Assembly (NCBI RefSeq): GCF_030164425.1
Contig: NZ_JASNJD010000003.1
Coordinates: 310,001-374,000, forward strand
Direction: 5' to 3'
DNA from: Pseudodonghicola flavimaris
GTDB taxonomy: Bacteria; Pseudomonadota; Alphaproteobacteria; Rhodobacterales; Rhodobacteraceae
Length of the DNA stretch: 64,000 bases
Part shown: one piece after another, positions 44,945 to 53,718 of the stretch
Layout of the letters: every line of letters begins with the position of its first letter
Position numbering within the stretch: position 1 is the stretch's first letter
Translations under genes and position numbers: made by a program
Notes under the pieces: generated by a model
What the model was told of the DNA's origin: nothing
Databases searched by the model: none
The model's input: the letters and a program-made list of their open reading frames with translations, nothing else

Positions 44945-45925
44945 ATGTCCACTGCCGCGCTGCTCCGCTCTCCCGCCGGGATCCTGTTCATCCTGGTGGG
45001 CGTCTTGGGCATTTCCGTCAACGATGTGCTGATCAAGCTGCTTTCCGGCGGCTACCCCCTGCATCAGGTGGTGCTGACCCGGTCGCTGATCGGTCTGGTC
45101 TTCATCCTCTTCATGGTCCGGATCGAGGGTGGCTGGAGCATCCTCAAGACCCGCCAGCCCATCCTGCACGCCATGCGCGGCCTGTTGGTGGTCTTCTCCA
45201 ACATGACCTATTTCGTCGCTCTTGCCGTCCTGCCGCTGGCCGATGCCACCGCGCTCTTCTTCGTCGCGCCGCTGTTCATCACCGCCCTGTCGATCCCGAT
45301 CCTCGGCGAAAAGGTCGGGCCGCTCAGGATCGCCGCCGTCACCGCCGGTTTTGCCGGCGTGGTGATCATGCAGCGCCCCTGGGCCGACAGCGGCACATTG
45401 CAGGCCGACCGGCTGGTGATGCTGTTGCCAGTGCTCTCGGCCTTCGCCTATGCGCTGATGCAGATCATGACCCGCAAGCTCGGCGCCAGCACCAAGGCCT
45501 CGGCGCTGGCGGTCTACATTCAGATCATCTTCATCCTGGTCTCGCTCGGCTTCTTCGCCGTCGCCGGCGACGGCCGCTTCGCCGAAGGCAGCAGCGATCC
45601 CTCGGTGCAATTCCTGCTGCGCGCCTGGATCTGGCCCGACCCGGGCGATCTGTGGCTGCTGCTCGGCCTCGGCGCCGTCACCGCCGTCGCCGGCTATTGT
45701 CTCAGCCAGGCCTACCGGCTCACCGATGCCGCCACGGTGGCGCCCTTCGAATATGTCGGCCTGCCGCTCTCGGTACTCTGGGGCTGGCTGTTCTGGAGCG
45801 AGCTGCCCTCCTCTGAGGTCTGGATCGGCATCGCCCTGATCATGGGCTCCGGCCTCTTCGTCTTCCTGCGGGAGAAGCAGAAGGCCCGGCGCGTCGCCCG
45901 CGCCGGGGTCAAGCGGCGGTTCTGA
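44945..45925 (+). CDS. DMT-superfamily (EamA) transporter
   Basis: A 326-residue membrane protein with ten hydrophobic segments in two EamA repeats: the first begins GILFILVGVLGISVNDVLIK and holds LADATALFFVAPLF, the second holds FAYALMQIMTRKLG and DAATVAPFEYVGLPLSVLWGW. Such proteins export metabolites or amino acids, or act as S-adenosylmethionine carriers; specificity is not predictable. It diverges from coxG and converges with the ABC transporter operon. Confidence 0.88.
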   Translation: MSTAALLRSPAGILFILVGVLGISVNDVLIKLLSGGYPLHQVVLTRSLIGLVFILFMVRIEGGWSILKTRQPILHAMRGLLVVFSNMTYFVALAVLPLADATALFFVAPLFITALSIPILGEKVGPLRIAAVTAGFAGVVIMQRPWADSGTLQADRLVMLLPVLSAFAYALMQIMTRKLGASTKASALAVYIQIIFILVSLGFFAVAGDGRFAEGSSDPSVQFLLRAWIWPDPGDLWLLLGLGAVTAVAGYCLSQAYRLTDAATVAPFEYVGLPLSVLWGWLFWSELPSSEVWIGIALIMGSGLFVFLREKQKARRVARAGVKRRF

Positions 45926-45964
45926 TCCCGCCGGGGAAGACCGCCATCCCACGTCTTTTCTGGC

Positions 45965-46008
45965 TGCAAATATCCTCGCCGAAGGCTGCGCCCCACCGGG
46001 GCGCAGCC
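45965..46008. repeat. Intergenic hairpin repeat, copy B
   Basis: TGCAAATATCCTCGCC is followed by GGCTGCGCCCC-acc-GGGGCGCAGCC, a perfect 11 bp stem with a 3-base loop. It lies in the 111 bp convergent gap between the DMT transporter and the ABC ATPase genes. The core differs from copy A at only a few positions, including a base that restores the stem. Both copies sit in convergent gaps, which fits transcription termination on both strands. Confidence 0.72.
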
Positions 46009-46036
46009 GGACCTCGCAGAGGTTCGCGGTCCCGGC

Positions 46037-46843
46037 TCAGGCCCAGACCTGCTCCAGATCGGGCAGCGGGATCGCGTCCAGAAGCTCGCGGGTATACTCG
46101 GCCTCCGGCGCCTCGAACAGCGCCCGGGTGTCGCGGTATTCCACCACCTCGCCACGATAAAGCACCATGGTCCGCTGGCACAGCCGCCGGATCACCGACA
46201 GATCGTGGCTGATGAAGGCCAGCGTCAGCCCCAGTTCGCGCACCAGCTGCTCCAGCAGATTCAGCACTTGCGCCTGGCTGGAGACATCGAGGCCCGAGAC
46301 GATCTCGTCAGCGAGGATGAAGTCGGGCTCGGTCGCGATCGCCCGGGCGATGCCGACCCGCTGGCGCTGCCCGCCCGACAACTCATGCGGATAGCGGCTG
46401 CGGAACCGCCGCGGCAGACCGACATGATCCAGCGCCTGATCGACCCGCGCCGACACCCGGTCGAAGCCCTGCAGCTTCAGCGGCCCGGCAATGATGCTGC
46501 CCACCGTCTGCCGCGGGTTGAGCGACGACATCGGGTCCTGAAAGATCATCTGGAACCGGCGCCGCATCGGCCGCAGCGCGGTTTCCTCCAGATGGGTGAT
46601 ATCCTGACCGTTGAAGCGGATGCTGCCGCTGTCGGGCTCAAGCAGGCGGATCATCGCCCGCCCCAGCGTCGATTTCCCCGACCCGGAACCGCCGACGATC
46701 CCCACCACATCGCCGCGCGCGATGCGCATATCGATACCCTTCAGGATCTCGATCCGGGGCGCCGCCCCGAACAGCGGCTTATGCGCCATGTCCGGGAACG
46801 ACAGCCGCAGGTTTTCGATCTCGTAGATCACATCGTCAGACAT
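46037..46843 (-). CDS. Oligopeptide/dipeptide-type ABC transporter ATP-binding protein (OppF/DppF position)
   Basis: A 268-residue ATPase with Walker A GGSGSGKSTLG, the Q-loop in FQDPMSSLNP, signature LSGGQRQRVGIARA, Walker B LADEIVSGLD and a switch His in ISHDLSVI. The VVEYRDTRALFEAP tail is typical of OppF/DppF. The ATG at 46843 overlaps the preceding ATPase by 8 bp; an in-frame ATG six codons earlier is less likely. It is the last gene of the importer operon that begins with the FAD oxidoreductase and binding protein. Confidence 0.92.
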   Translation of the reverse strand: MSDDVIYEIENLRLSFPDMAHKPLFGAAPRIEILKGIDMRIARGDVVGIVGGSGSGKSTLGRAMIRLLEPDSGSIRFNGQDITHLEETALRPMRRRFQMIFQDPMSSLNPRQTVGSIIAGPLKLQGFDRVSARVDQALDHVGLPRRFRSRYPHELSGGQRQRVGIARAIATEPDFILADEIVSGLDVSSQAQVLNLLEQLVRELGLTLAFISHDLSVIRRLCQRTMVLYRGEVVEYRDTRALFEAPEAEYTRELLDAIPLPDLEQVWA

Positions 46844-47702
46844 GGCCGTGCATCCTGTCATGCGCCTCGATTTCCGCCTCCACCCCGGCGATCACCGCAT
46901 CGGGCACCGGGGTCAGGCTGGCGTCGGGATCGGTGTATTTCGGCGTCGCCGCCAGAAGCGCCGCGGAATAGGGATGGCCGGGGCGGGCAAAGAACTGCTC
47001 AACCCGGGTGTCCTCCAGCACCATGCCGCCGAAGAGGACGGTCAGCGACTGGCAGACCTTCGACACCACGCCGAGATCGTGGGTGACGAACAGCAGCGCG
47101 GTGCCATGGCGGGCCTGCATCTGCCGGATCAGCCGCAGGATCTGCTTCTGCACCGTCACGTCGAGCGCGGTGGTCGGCTCGTCGGCGATGATCAGTTTCG
47201 GCTCCGCCGCGAAGGCCGAGGCGATCAGGATCCGCTGCCGCATGCCGCCCGACAGCTCATGCGGATAGGCCCGCATCACCCGCTCGGGATCGGGGATCGA
47301 CACTTCATCCAGCAACTCCGCGGCCCGGTGGCCGGCGTCGGCCCGGGTCCAGCCAAGGATATCGACCAGCCGGTTGGTGATCTGCGGCCCGACCCGGCGC
47401 GACGGGTTCAGCGCAGTCAGCGGATCTTGCGGGATCAGCGCCGCCTTGGCGCCGATCACCCGGCGCCGGTCGCGCGGCTTCAGCGCCTGCAGATCCTCGC
47501 CATCCAGCACGATGCGACCGGATTCGATCTCCACCGCCGTAGGCAGGGTGCCCAGCACCGCCTTGCCGATCATGCTCTTGCCGGCGCCGCTTTCGCCGAC
47601 CAGACCGCGCACTTCGCCGGCCTCGACCGACAGCGACACATCGCGCAGGATCGGCGCGGTGCCGACCCGGGCGTTCAGGTTTTCAATGGTCAGAAAGCTC
47701 AT
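46836..47702 (-). CDS. Oligopeptide/dipeptide-type ABC transporter ATP-binding protein (OppD/DppD position)
   Basis: A 288-residue ATPase with Walker A GESGAGKSMIG, Q-loop IPQDPLTALNP, signature LSGGMRQRILIA, Walker B IIADEPTTALD and the H-loop VTHDLGVVSK. The C-terminal RPGHPYSAALLAATP matches the OppD/DppD oligopeptide-type extension, though the Cys-rich FeS segment of some DppD proteins is absent. The ATG at 47702 overlaps the permease gene by 4 bp. Confidence 0.93.
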   Translation of the reverse strand: MSFLTIENLNARVGTAPILRDVSLSVEAGEVRGLVGESGAGKSMIGKAVLGTLPTAVEIESGRIVLDGEDLQALKPRDRRRVIGAKAALIPQDPLTALNPSRRVGPQITNRLVDILGWTRADAGHRAAELLDEVSIPDPERVMRAYPHELSGGMRQRILIASAFAAEPKLIIADEPTTALDVTVQKQILRLIRQMQARHGTALLFVTHDLGVVSKVCQSLTVLFGGMVLEDTRVEQFFARPGHPYSAALLAATPKYTDPDASLTPVPDAVIAGVEAEIEAHDRMHGHV

Positions 47703-48550
47703 CTCAGCACCGGATCGAAGCGGTCCTTCAGCCCTTCGCCAAGCTGGCTCAGGCTCAGGACGGTGAGAAACAGGGCGATCAGGGGGAACACCAGCACCCA
47801 CCAGGCCTGATGGATCGACAGGCGGCCCTCGGCGATCATGCTGCCCCAGGTCGGATCGTCGGTGGAGATCGACAGGTTGACGAAGCTCAGGATCGCCTCG
47901 ACGATCACCGCGATCCCCATTTCCAGCGTCAGCAGCACCACGATGGTCGGCATCACGTTGGGCAGGATCTCGGTCAACATGATCGAGAACCGCTTGCGCC
48001 CCGACACCTGCGCCGAAGCCACATAGTCCATCGCACCCTGGCTCATCGCCTCGGCCCGGATCACCCGGGCGAAGCGGGTCCAGTCGATCACCACCACCGC
48101 GATGATGATAGAGCCGAGCCCCGTGCCCATCACCGCGATCAGCAGGATCGAGAACAGGACCGGCGGAAAGGCCATCCAGATATCGACGAGGCGCGAGATC
48201 ACCACATCGGGCCAGCCGCGGAAATAGCCCGCGATCAGCCCCAGGACCGAGCCGATCACACAGGTGAGGATGCCGGCGATCAGCGCCACGCTCAGCGCCA
48301 CCCGGGCGCCGTACATGATCCGGCTCAGCACATCGCGGCCCAGGCTGTCGGTGCCCAGCGGGAAATTCGGATCCGCACCGCTGGCCCAGAACGGCGGCAG
48401 CCGCGCGGCGAAGAGATCCTGCATCAGCGGATCCTGCGGCGCCAGCAGCGGCGCGAACAGCGCCACCAGCACCAGCAGAACCAGCCAGCCGGCCGACAGC
48501 CACAGCCGAGCCCCGGCCCGGCGTTTCACAAGTCCACGAGCATCAGCCAT
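47699..48550 (-). CDS. ABC transporter permease, DppC/OppC type
   Basis: A 283-residue inner-membrane permease with an N-terminal OppC_N-type helix, then HPLGTDSLGRDV-like sequence (here FPLGTDSLGRDVLSRIMYGAR) and the BPD membrane domain with the EAA-type coupling loop EAMSQGAMDYVASAQVSG. The C-terminus GEGLKDRFDPVLR is characteristic of DppC. It overlaps dppB by 8 bp. Confidence 0.93.
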   Translation of the reverse strand: MADARGLVKRRAGARLWLSAGWLVLLVLVALFAPLLAPQDPLMQDLFAARLPPFWASGADPNFPLGTDSLGRDVLSRIMYGARVALSVALIAGILTCVIGSVLGLIAGYFRGWPDVVISRLVDIWMAFPPVLFSILLIAVMGTGLGSIIIAVVVIDWTRFARVIRAEAMSQGAMDYVASAQVSGRKRFSIMLTEILPNVMPTIVVLLTLEMGIAVIVEAILSFVNLSISTDDPTWGSMIAEGRLSIHQAWWVLVFPLIALFLTVLSLSQLGEGLKDRFDPVLR

Positions 48551-49553
48551 TGCGCAACCTCGGGTTCAGGGCGGCATAGGTCAGATCGACGACCAGGTTC
48601 ACCGCCGTAAAGATCAGGGCGAAGAGGATCACGATCCCCTGGATCAGCGGCAGATCGCGGTTGATCACCGCGTCGATCGCCATGTTGCCGAGCCCTTCGT
48701 AGGAAAACAGCCGCTCGATGATCACGGTGCCACCGATCAGGAAGGTGAACTGCACCCCGATCAGCGTCAGCGTCGGCAGCACCGCATTGGGCAGCGCCTC
48801 GCGGGTGATGACATGGTTTTCGTCATAGCCCTTGGTGCGCGCCAGGGTGACATAGTCCAGATGCATGGTCTCTTTCAGCGACTGTTTCAGCAGCTGCGCG
48901 ATGATCGCGGCCAGCGGGATCGCCAGCGCCAGCGACGGCATGAACATATGCGAGACCAGATCGGCCCAGATGTCGAAGCGTAGCCGCAGCACGCTTTCGA
49001 ACAGGTAGAAATTCGTGCTGAACGGCAGGTCGATCGACGGTGAGATGCGGCCGGAGATATGGAAGATCGGCCAGAGCACCCCGAAGAGCAGGATCAGCAC
49101 CAGACCCCAGAGGAAATCCGGCACCGAAAGCGCCACGCCATTGGTGACATCGATGGTGCCCTCGACCTTGGTGCCGCGCTTGCGGGTGCCGGTCAGCGCC
49201 AGTGCGCCGCCGATGATCATCGCGATCACCAGCGCCATGATCGACAGCTCGATGGTGGCGGGCAGCCGCGACAGCACCAGGCTCAGCACCGGTTGGCGGG
49301 TGGTGATCGAGGTTCCGAAATCGCCGTGCAGCACGCCGCCCAGCCAGATCAGGAATTGTTCGGGAATGGTCTTGTCGAGACCGTAAAGCGCCTTGAGTCG
49401 TGCGATGTCGTCGTCGGTCGCGCCGGGGGGCAGCATCATCGCCACCGGGTTGCCCGGCACCACGCGAATGACGAAGAACACGATGACGGCCACGCCGAAC
49501 AGCGTGATCGCCGTCGTCAGCAATCGCAGCAGGATGCGTCTGATCAGTGTCAT
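48543..49553 (-). CDS. ABC transporter permease, DppB/OppB type
   Basis: A 336-residue inner-membrane permease. The opening RILLRLLTTAITLFGVAVIVFFVIRVVPGNP is the standard DppB first helix and motif; the coupling loop is KETMHLDYVTLARTKGYDE, and the end YAALNPRLRNG is typical. It pairs with the DppC-type subunit to form the channel. The 75 bp gap to the binding-protein gene contains short GC-rich inverted repeats near 49578-49598 that may stabilise the upstream part of the transcript. Confidence 0.93.
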   Translation of the reverse strand: MTLIRRILLRLLTTAITLFGVAVIVFFVIRVVPGNPVAMMLPPGATDDDIARLKALYGLDKTIPEQFLIWLGGVLHGDFGTSITTRQPVLSLVLSRLPATIELSIMALVIAMIIGGALALTGTRKRGTKVEGTIDVTNGVALSVPDFLWGLVLILLFGVLWPIFHISGRISPSIDLPFSTNFYLFESVLRLRFDIWADLVSHMFMPSLALAIPLAAIIAQLLKQSLKETMHLDYVTLARTKGYDENHVITREALPNAVLPTLTLIGVQFTFLIGGTVIIERLFSYEGLGNMAIDAVINRDLPLIQGIVILFALIFTAVNLVVDLTYAALNPRLRNG

Positions 49554-49628
49554 GGGGTCTTTGTCCGAAAGCCCGAAGGGCGAGAGCCGTGCCCGCCCTC
49601 CGGGGGATGTCGTCAGATCGCCGCGGCC

Positions 49629-51164
49629 TCAGCCACGGGTCATCAGCGCCGGCAGCAGCGCGCCGGAGGCATGCGGCGTCACCTTGACGCCCGACGCGAA
49701 GACGATCGGCTGTTCGTATTGCAGCAGCGGCAGCACCAGCGCGTTTTCCGCGATATAACGGTCGACCTTCTTCCAGCCGTCGATGCGCTTGGCCTCGTCC
49801 TTCTCGCCCCAGAGCGGGTTGATCATGTCGATCAGGTCCTGCCCGTCCCAGACCGAGTGGGGCGAGGGGCCGTACATGGCAAAGCCGGTCGAGGTGGTCG
49901 GATCGCCGACCGAGTTGCCCCAGTTGTAGAAGGCCGCCGGCGCCAGCTGGTCGGCGGCGCGCAGCTCGTAATGCTTGGCGATCTCATAGACCTCGATGGT
50001 GGCCTCGATCCCGACCCGGCGCCACAGGCCGACGATGGCCTGCACCATCTCGTAATCCTTGGGTTTGAAACCGCGGGTGGTCTGGATGGTGAATTTCACC
50101 GGGTTGTCGGTGGAATAGCCCGATTTCGCCAGCAGCGCCTTGGCCCCCTCGGGGTCGTAGGGCGTCTTGATGGTGGGATCGTAGGCGTCGTATTCCGGTG
50201 TCTCCAGCGTGTCGATCGGCACGCCGTAGCCCGACAGCAGCCGATCGACGATGGCCTGCTTATCCACCGCCATGACAGCCGCCTTACGCACGTTCGGATC
50301 GGTCATCACGTCGATATCGTTGAAGAAGATCATGCCGATATCGGAAATCGGCGCGGTGACGCCGTTCAGCTTGCCGGCCTTGAGGCGGTCGAATTCCTCG
50401 TAGGGAATTTCCAGCGTGACGTGAGAGTTGCCCGATTCCACCTCGGCCACGCGGGCGGCGGCATCGGTGACGAACTTGATGGTGACAGTCTTGAACTCCG
50501 GCGCGCCGCCCCAGTAATTCTCGTTCGCCTTCAGCCGGACATAGGCGTTGCGCTCGTATTTCTCGACCATATAGGGGCCGGTGCCGATCGGCGCCGCCTC
50601 GAACCCGTCGGGGCCGACCTTCTCGTAATAGGCCTTGGGCAGCACATAGCCGGTCAGGAAGTACATCCACTTGAAGATCGTCGGGTCGAACTGCTTGACG
50701 TCTGCGATCACCCGGTTGCCTTCGACCCGGTGGTTTTCCAGCGTGCCCCAGACGAACTGGATCGGGCTGCCGGTGGCCGGATCGGCGACCCGCGCCAGGC
50801 TCCAGGCGACATCCTCGGCGGTGAAGGGCGAACCGTCATGCCAGGTGACGCCTTCGCGCACATCCATCCAGACCTGGCTGTAATCCTCGTTCCAGCCCCA
50901 GTCCGTCAGCAGGCCCGGCGCCGGTTTCAGGTCGGGTTTCTGCAGGATGTATTGATCGAACACCGATTGGTAGAGGCCCTGGATCGTCGGGTTCACCGCC
51001 GAGGCGCCCACGGTCGGATCCCAGCTGGGCAGGTTGACGTTATAGGCAACGATCAGCTCGTCGATCTCCTGAGCCGCCACCATCGAAGCAAAGCTGCCGG
51101 TCGCCGCGAAGGTGACGGTGGCCGCCGACGCCTTGAGCAGGCCGCGTCTGGAAAGTTTGGTCAT
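49629..51164 (-). CDS. ABC transporter substrate-binding protein, family 5, Tat-type signal
   Basis: A 511-residue periplasmic binding protein. The N-terminus KLSRRGLLKASAAT has a twin-arginine motif (Arg6-Arg7), so export of the folded protein through Tat is likely; cleavage is expected near AAQE. The mature protein has the SBP_bac_5 pattern: a WSDG-like region (VTWHDGSPFTAEDV), APIGTGPYMVEKYERN and LKANENYWGG. Members bind peptides, but also opines, sugars and other solutes, so ligand is open. It lies 76 bp downstream of the FAD oxidoreductase on the same strand, tying the importer to the catabolic cluster. Confidence 0.92.
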   Translation of the reverse strand: MTKLSRRGLLKASAATVTFAATGSFASMVAAQEIDELIVAYNVNLPSWDPTVGASAVNPTIQGLYQSVFDQYILQKPDLKPAPGLLTDWGWNEDYSQVWMDVREGVTWHDGSPFTAEDVAWSLARVADPATGSPIQFVWGTLENHRVEGNRVIADVKQFDPTIFKWMYFLTGYVLPKAYYEKVGPDGFEAAPIGTGPYMVEKYERNAYVRLKANENYWGGAPEFKTVTIKFVTDAAARVAEVESGNSHVTLEIPYEEFDRLKAGKLNGVTAPISDIGMIFFNDIDVMTDPNVRKAAVMAVDKQAIVDRLLSGYGVPIDTLETPEYDAYDPTIKTPYDPEGAKALLAKSGYSTDNPVKFTIQTTRGFKPKDYEMVQAIVGLWRRVGIEATIEVYEIAKHYELRAADQLAPAAFYNWGNSVGDPTTSTGFAMYGPSPHSVWDGQDLIDMINPLWGEKDEAKRIDGWKKVDRYIAENALVLPLLQYEQPIVFASGVKVTPHASGALLPALMTRG

Positions 51165-51240
51165 GTGAGATAGTCCCCTGTTGGTTTTCTTTGCGTCGTT
51201 GTTTCGTCGTTATTGCGTCCGGGGTCCTGCGCCCGGCCGG

Positions 51241-52812
51241 TCATTTCCCGGCCAGCATCTGCCCCAGCTGATAGCCCGGCCCCACCCCGGTGCTGGCCCC
51301 CGGCCAGACCGCGGCGCCGGTGTGGTAGAGCCCGCGGATCGGAGTGCTGCCATCGGCGAAGCCGCGCGCCGGGCGGAACATGAAATGCTGGCTCAGGTGG
51401 TGGCTGCCGCAGACCTGATCGCCACCGACCAGATTGGGATTGTCGGCCTCCAGATCTGCCGGGCTGACGATCCGCCGGGCGATGATCCGGTCACGAATAC
51501 CCGGCGCGTAGCGGTCGAGGATGTCGAAGGCGCGCTCGGCGAAGGGGTCCGCCGCCTCTGCCCAGTCGGTGGCCGTGATCTCGCCTTTGGCATCGCCCCG
51601 GATCTCGCCCGGCGCCATGCGCACCTGCATCCACAGCACATGCTTTCCCTCGGGCGCACGACTGGGATCGATGGCGGTAGGCTGTCCGGCGACGATGATC
51701 GGCTCGTCCGGCAGGAGCCCGGCCATCGCCTGCGCATAGGTCCGCGCCATCTGGTCCAGCGACGGCGCCACATGCACATAGGCGAAATCGCGCAACTCCG
51801 GCCCTGCCGCCCAGTCCGGCAGATCCGACAGCGCCAGATGGATCATCATGGTGCCGGGCGCATGGCGGAACTTGCGCATCGCGGTGTCGTAGCGGTCGTC
51901 GCCCGATCCGCCGATCAGTTTCAGCATACCCCGCGGCGCCACATTGGCGATCACCGCGCGCCGGGCCGTATACGTCTCGCCGCCGGCGACGACGCCGGTG
52001 GCCTTGCCGCCCGCATGCAGGATACGTTCCACCGGCCGGCCGCAAAGGATCTCGCCGCCCCGGGCACGGATCGCGGCGCATTGCGCATCGATCACCCCGC
52101 CGGCACCGCCCTTGCCCAGCGCCATGCCAAAGGTCTGGTTGGCCATCGCCTCGAGATAGGGAAACATCGCGCCACCGGCGATATCGGGAGCGAAATCGAT
52201 ATGCATGCCCCAGGCCCCGAGCAGCGCCTGCAGCTTGGGCGACTCGAAGGTTTCCTCCAGCCAGGCGCGCGGGGTGGAGGCCAGGAACCGGGCGAAATCC
52301 AAGCTGCCGCCCGCCCCCTTCTTGCGCAGCGCCTTCCAGATTATAGATGCTACTGCACGTATTTTCATCCGCGAGCCGAGCAGCGCGAAAAGATGCTCCG
52401 CCTCGACCATGAACCCCTCCGAGAGCCGATCCCAGGCCTCGGCGTCAGCAGTTGAGAGGGTGGCGATCCGCGCCCGGTTCGCCGCCGCATCCTGCCCCAC
52501 GCCCAGCCAGGTGCCGTCCGGGAACACGCTGGCAAAACAGTTACTTGCAGGTGCAAATTCCAGACCATTGGCCATCAATTCGGCGCCATGCTCCTTAAAA
52601 TAAGGAGAGCCGGCGAAATTCGACAGGTTCATCGCGGCCCAGTCATGGGCGAACCCCTCGGCCGTATAGGCCCCGGTGCGCACGGCACCGCCGGGCACAT
52701 CCGCCTGCTCAAGCACGATCACCGACCAGCCGTTGCTGACCAGATGATGCGCGCAGACCAGCGAATTGATCCCCGCGCCTATTACAATGGCGTCTGCGGT
52801 TTTCTGTCCCAA
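51241..52812 (-). CDS. FAD-dependent oxidoreductase, phytoene-dehydrogenase-like (copy 1)
   Basis: A 523-residue flavoprotein of the COG1233 type. The N-terminus has the dinucleotide motif IVIGAGINSL, then VLEQADVPGGAVRT, and the C-terminus closes the FAD site with RGLYHTGAAVWPGASTGVGPG. I choose TTG 52812 because AGGGGG lies a few bases upstream and the protein then begins like its paralogue (GQKTADAIVIGAG against QKVDHVIIGTG); an ATG at 52869 would add 19 Cys/Lys-rich residues that overlap a likely promoter. It is divergent from the cyclase gene and heads the importer operon. The substrate is unknown; relatives desaturate or oxidise hydrophobic compounds. Confidence 0.82.
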   Translation of the reverse strand: MGQKTADAIVIGAGINSLVCAHHLVSNGWSVIVLEQADVPGGAVRTGAYTAEGFAHDWAAMNLSNFAGSPYFKEHGAELMANGLEFAPASNCFASVFPDGTWLGVGQDAAANRARIATLSTADAEAWDRLSEGFMVEAEHLFALLGSRMKIRAVASIIWKALRKKGAGGSLDFARFLASTPRAWLEETFESPKLQALLGAWGMHIDFAPDIAGGAMFPYLEAMANQTFGMALGKGGAGGVIDAQCAAIRARGGEILCGRPVERILHAGGKATGVVAGGETYTARRAVIANVAPRGMLKLIGGSGDDRYDTAMRKFRHAPGTMMIHLALSDLPDWAAGPELRDFAYVHVAPSLDQMARTYAQAMAGLLPDEPIIVAGQPTAIDPSRAPEGKHVLWMQVRMAPGEIRGDAKGEITATDWAEAADPFAERAFDILDRYAPGIRDRIIARRIVSPADLEADNPNLVGGDQVCGSHHLSQHFMFRPARGFADGSTPIRGLYHTGAAVWPGASTGVGPGYQLGQMLAGK

Positions 52813-52836
52813 ATGAAGCCCCCTGTTCTCGCCAAG

Positions 52837-52869
52837 ATATTTGCAAAAGCATTTATTCCTGTCTAGCAT
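52837..52869. promoter_or_regulatory. Overlapping divergent promoters between FAD oxidoreductase and cyclase genes
   Basis: On the plus strand TTGCAA (52841-52846), 17 bp and TAGCAT (52864-52869) give a fair sigma70 promoter for the cyclase operon. On the minus strand TAGACA, 17 bp and AAATAT end at 52837 and would drive the FAD oxidoreductase-importer operon. The two overlap almost completely, so a single bound regulator could control both. If the minus-strand promoter is real, the ATG at 52869 cannot be the start of the FAD gene. Confidence 0.42.
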
Positions 52870-52923
52870 TGAATCACATCTGGGGGCTTCGGAAAGACCC
52901 CCCGCCAAATAAGGGAGCAAAAG

Positions 52924-53715
52924 ATGAGCGCATCGAACGTGCTGGGCGAACTGGGGGGAATGATCGCCTCTGGAGGCATCGAAGTGGTGGATTGCAGCGG
53001 CCTGCTGGGGCCGAACACCCCGCTGCTGAAACTGCCCGAGGATCTCGCCAAGAACACCCCGAAGGTCGTGATCCACAAGATCAGCAACTATGATAACGAC
53101 GGCCCCTTCTGGGCCTGGAACTGGCTGGAGCTGGGCGAGCATTCGGGCACCCACTTCGATGCGCCGCACCACTGGATCACCGGCAAGGACAATCCCGAGG
53201 GTTATACCGACACGCTCGACGTCCAGCGTCTGATCGCACCGGTCAACGTGCTCGATTTCTCCAAGGAGTCGGCCGCCGACCCGGACTTCCTGCTGACCAT
53301 CGACCATGTGAAGGCCTGGGAAGCCGAACACGGTGAGATCAAGGCCGGCGAATGGGTCGTTATGCGCTCCGACTGGGATCAATATGCCGATGACGAGGAG
53401 AAATACCTCAACGCCAACGAAACCGGCCCGCATACCCCCGGACCGACCGCCGAGGTGATCCAGTATCTGATCGACAAGGGCATCGTTGGCTGGGGCACCC
53501 AATGCGTCGGCACCGATGCCGGTCTGGCCGGCGAGATGGACCCGCCGTTCCCGGCGCACAACCTGCTGCACGCCAACAACCGCTTCGGCCTGGCCTCGCT
53601 CGCCAATCTCGACAAGCTGCCGGCCAAGGGGGCGATCCTGATCGTCGCGCCGCTGAAGATCGAGAACGGCACCGGCTCGCCGATCCGCGCCCTCGCGCTG
53701 AAACCGAAGGCGTAA
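52924..53715 (+). CDS. Cyclase-family metal-dependent hydrolase (kynurenine formamidase/isatin hydrolase fold)
   Basis: A 263-residue protein with the family metal motif HSGTHFDAPHHW (HxGTHxDxPxH), which binds Zn or Mn and activates water to open amide or lactam bonds. Further features are VVDCSGLLGPNTP at the N-terminus, GTQCVGTDAGL and PAHNLLHANNRFG near the C-terminus. Known members hydrolyse N-formylkynurenine or isatin, both products of indole or tryptophan oxidation, which fits the iorAB and monooxygenase genes in this cluster. A GGGAG ribosome site precedes the ATG. The next gene starts 3 bp after the stop. Confidence 0.87.
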   Translation: MSASNVLGELGGMIASGGIEVVDCSGLLGPNTPLLKLPEDLAKNTPKVVIHKISNYDNDGPFWAWNWLELGEHSGTHFDAPHHWITGKDNPEGYTDTLDVQRLIAPVNVLDFSKESAADPDFLLTIDHVKAWEAEHGEIKAGEWVVMRSDWDQYADDEEKYLNANETGPHTPGPTAEVIQYLIDKGIVGWGTQCVGTDAGLAGEMDPPFPAHNLLHANNRFGLASLANLDKLPAKGAILIVAPLKIENGTGSPIRALALKPKA

Positions 53716-53718
53716 TTC

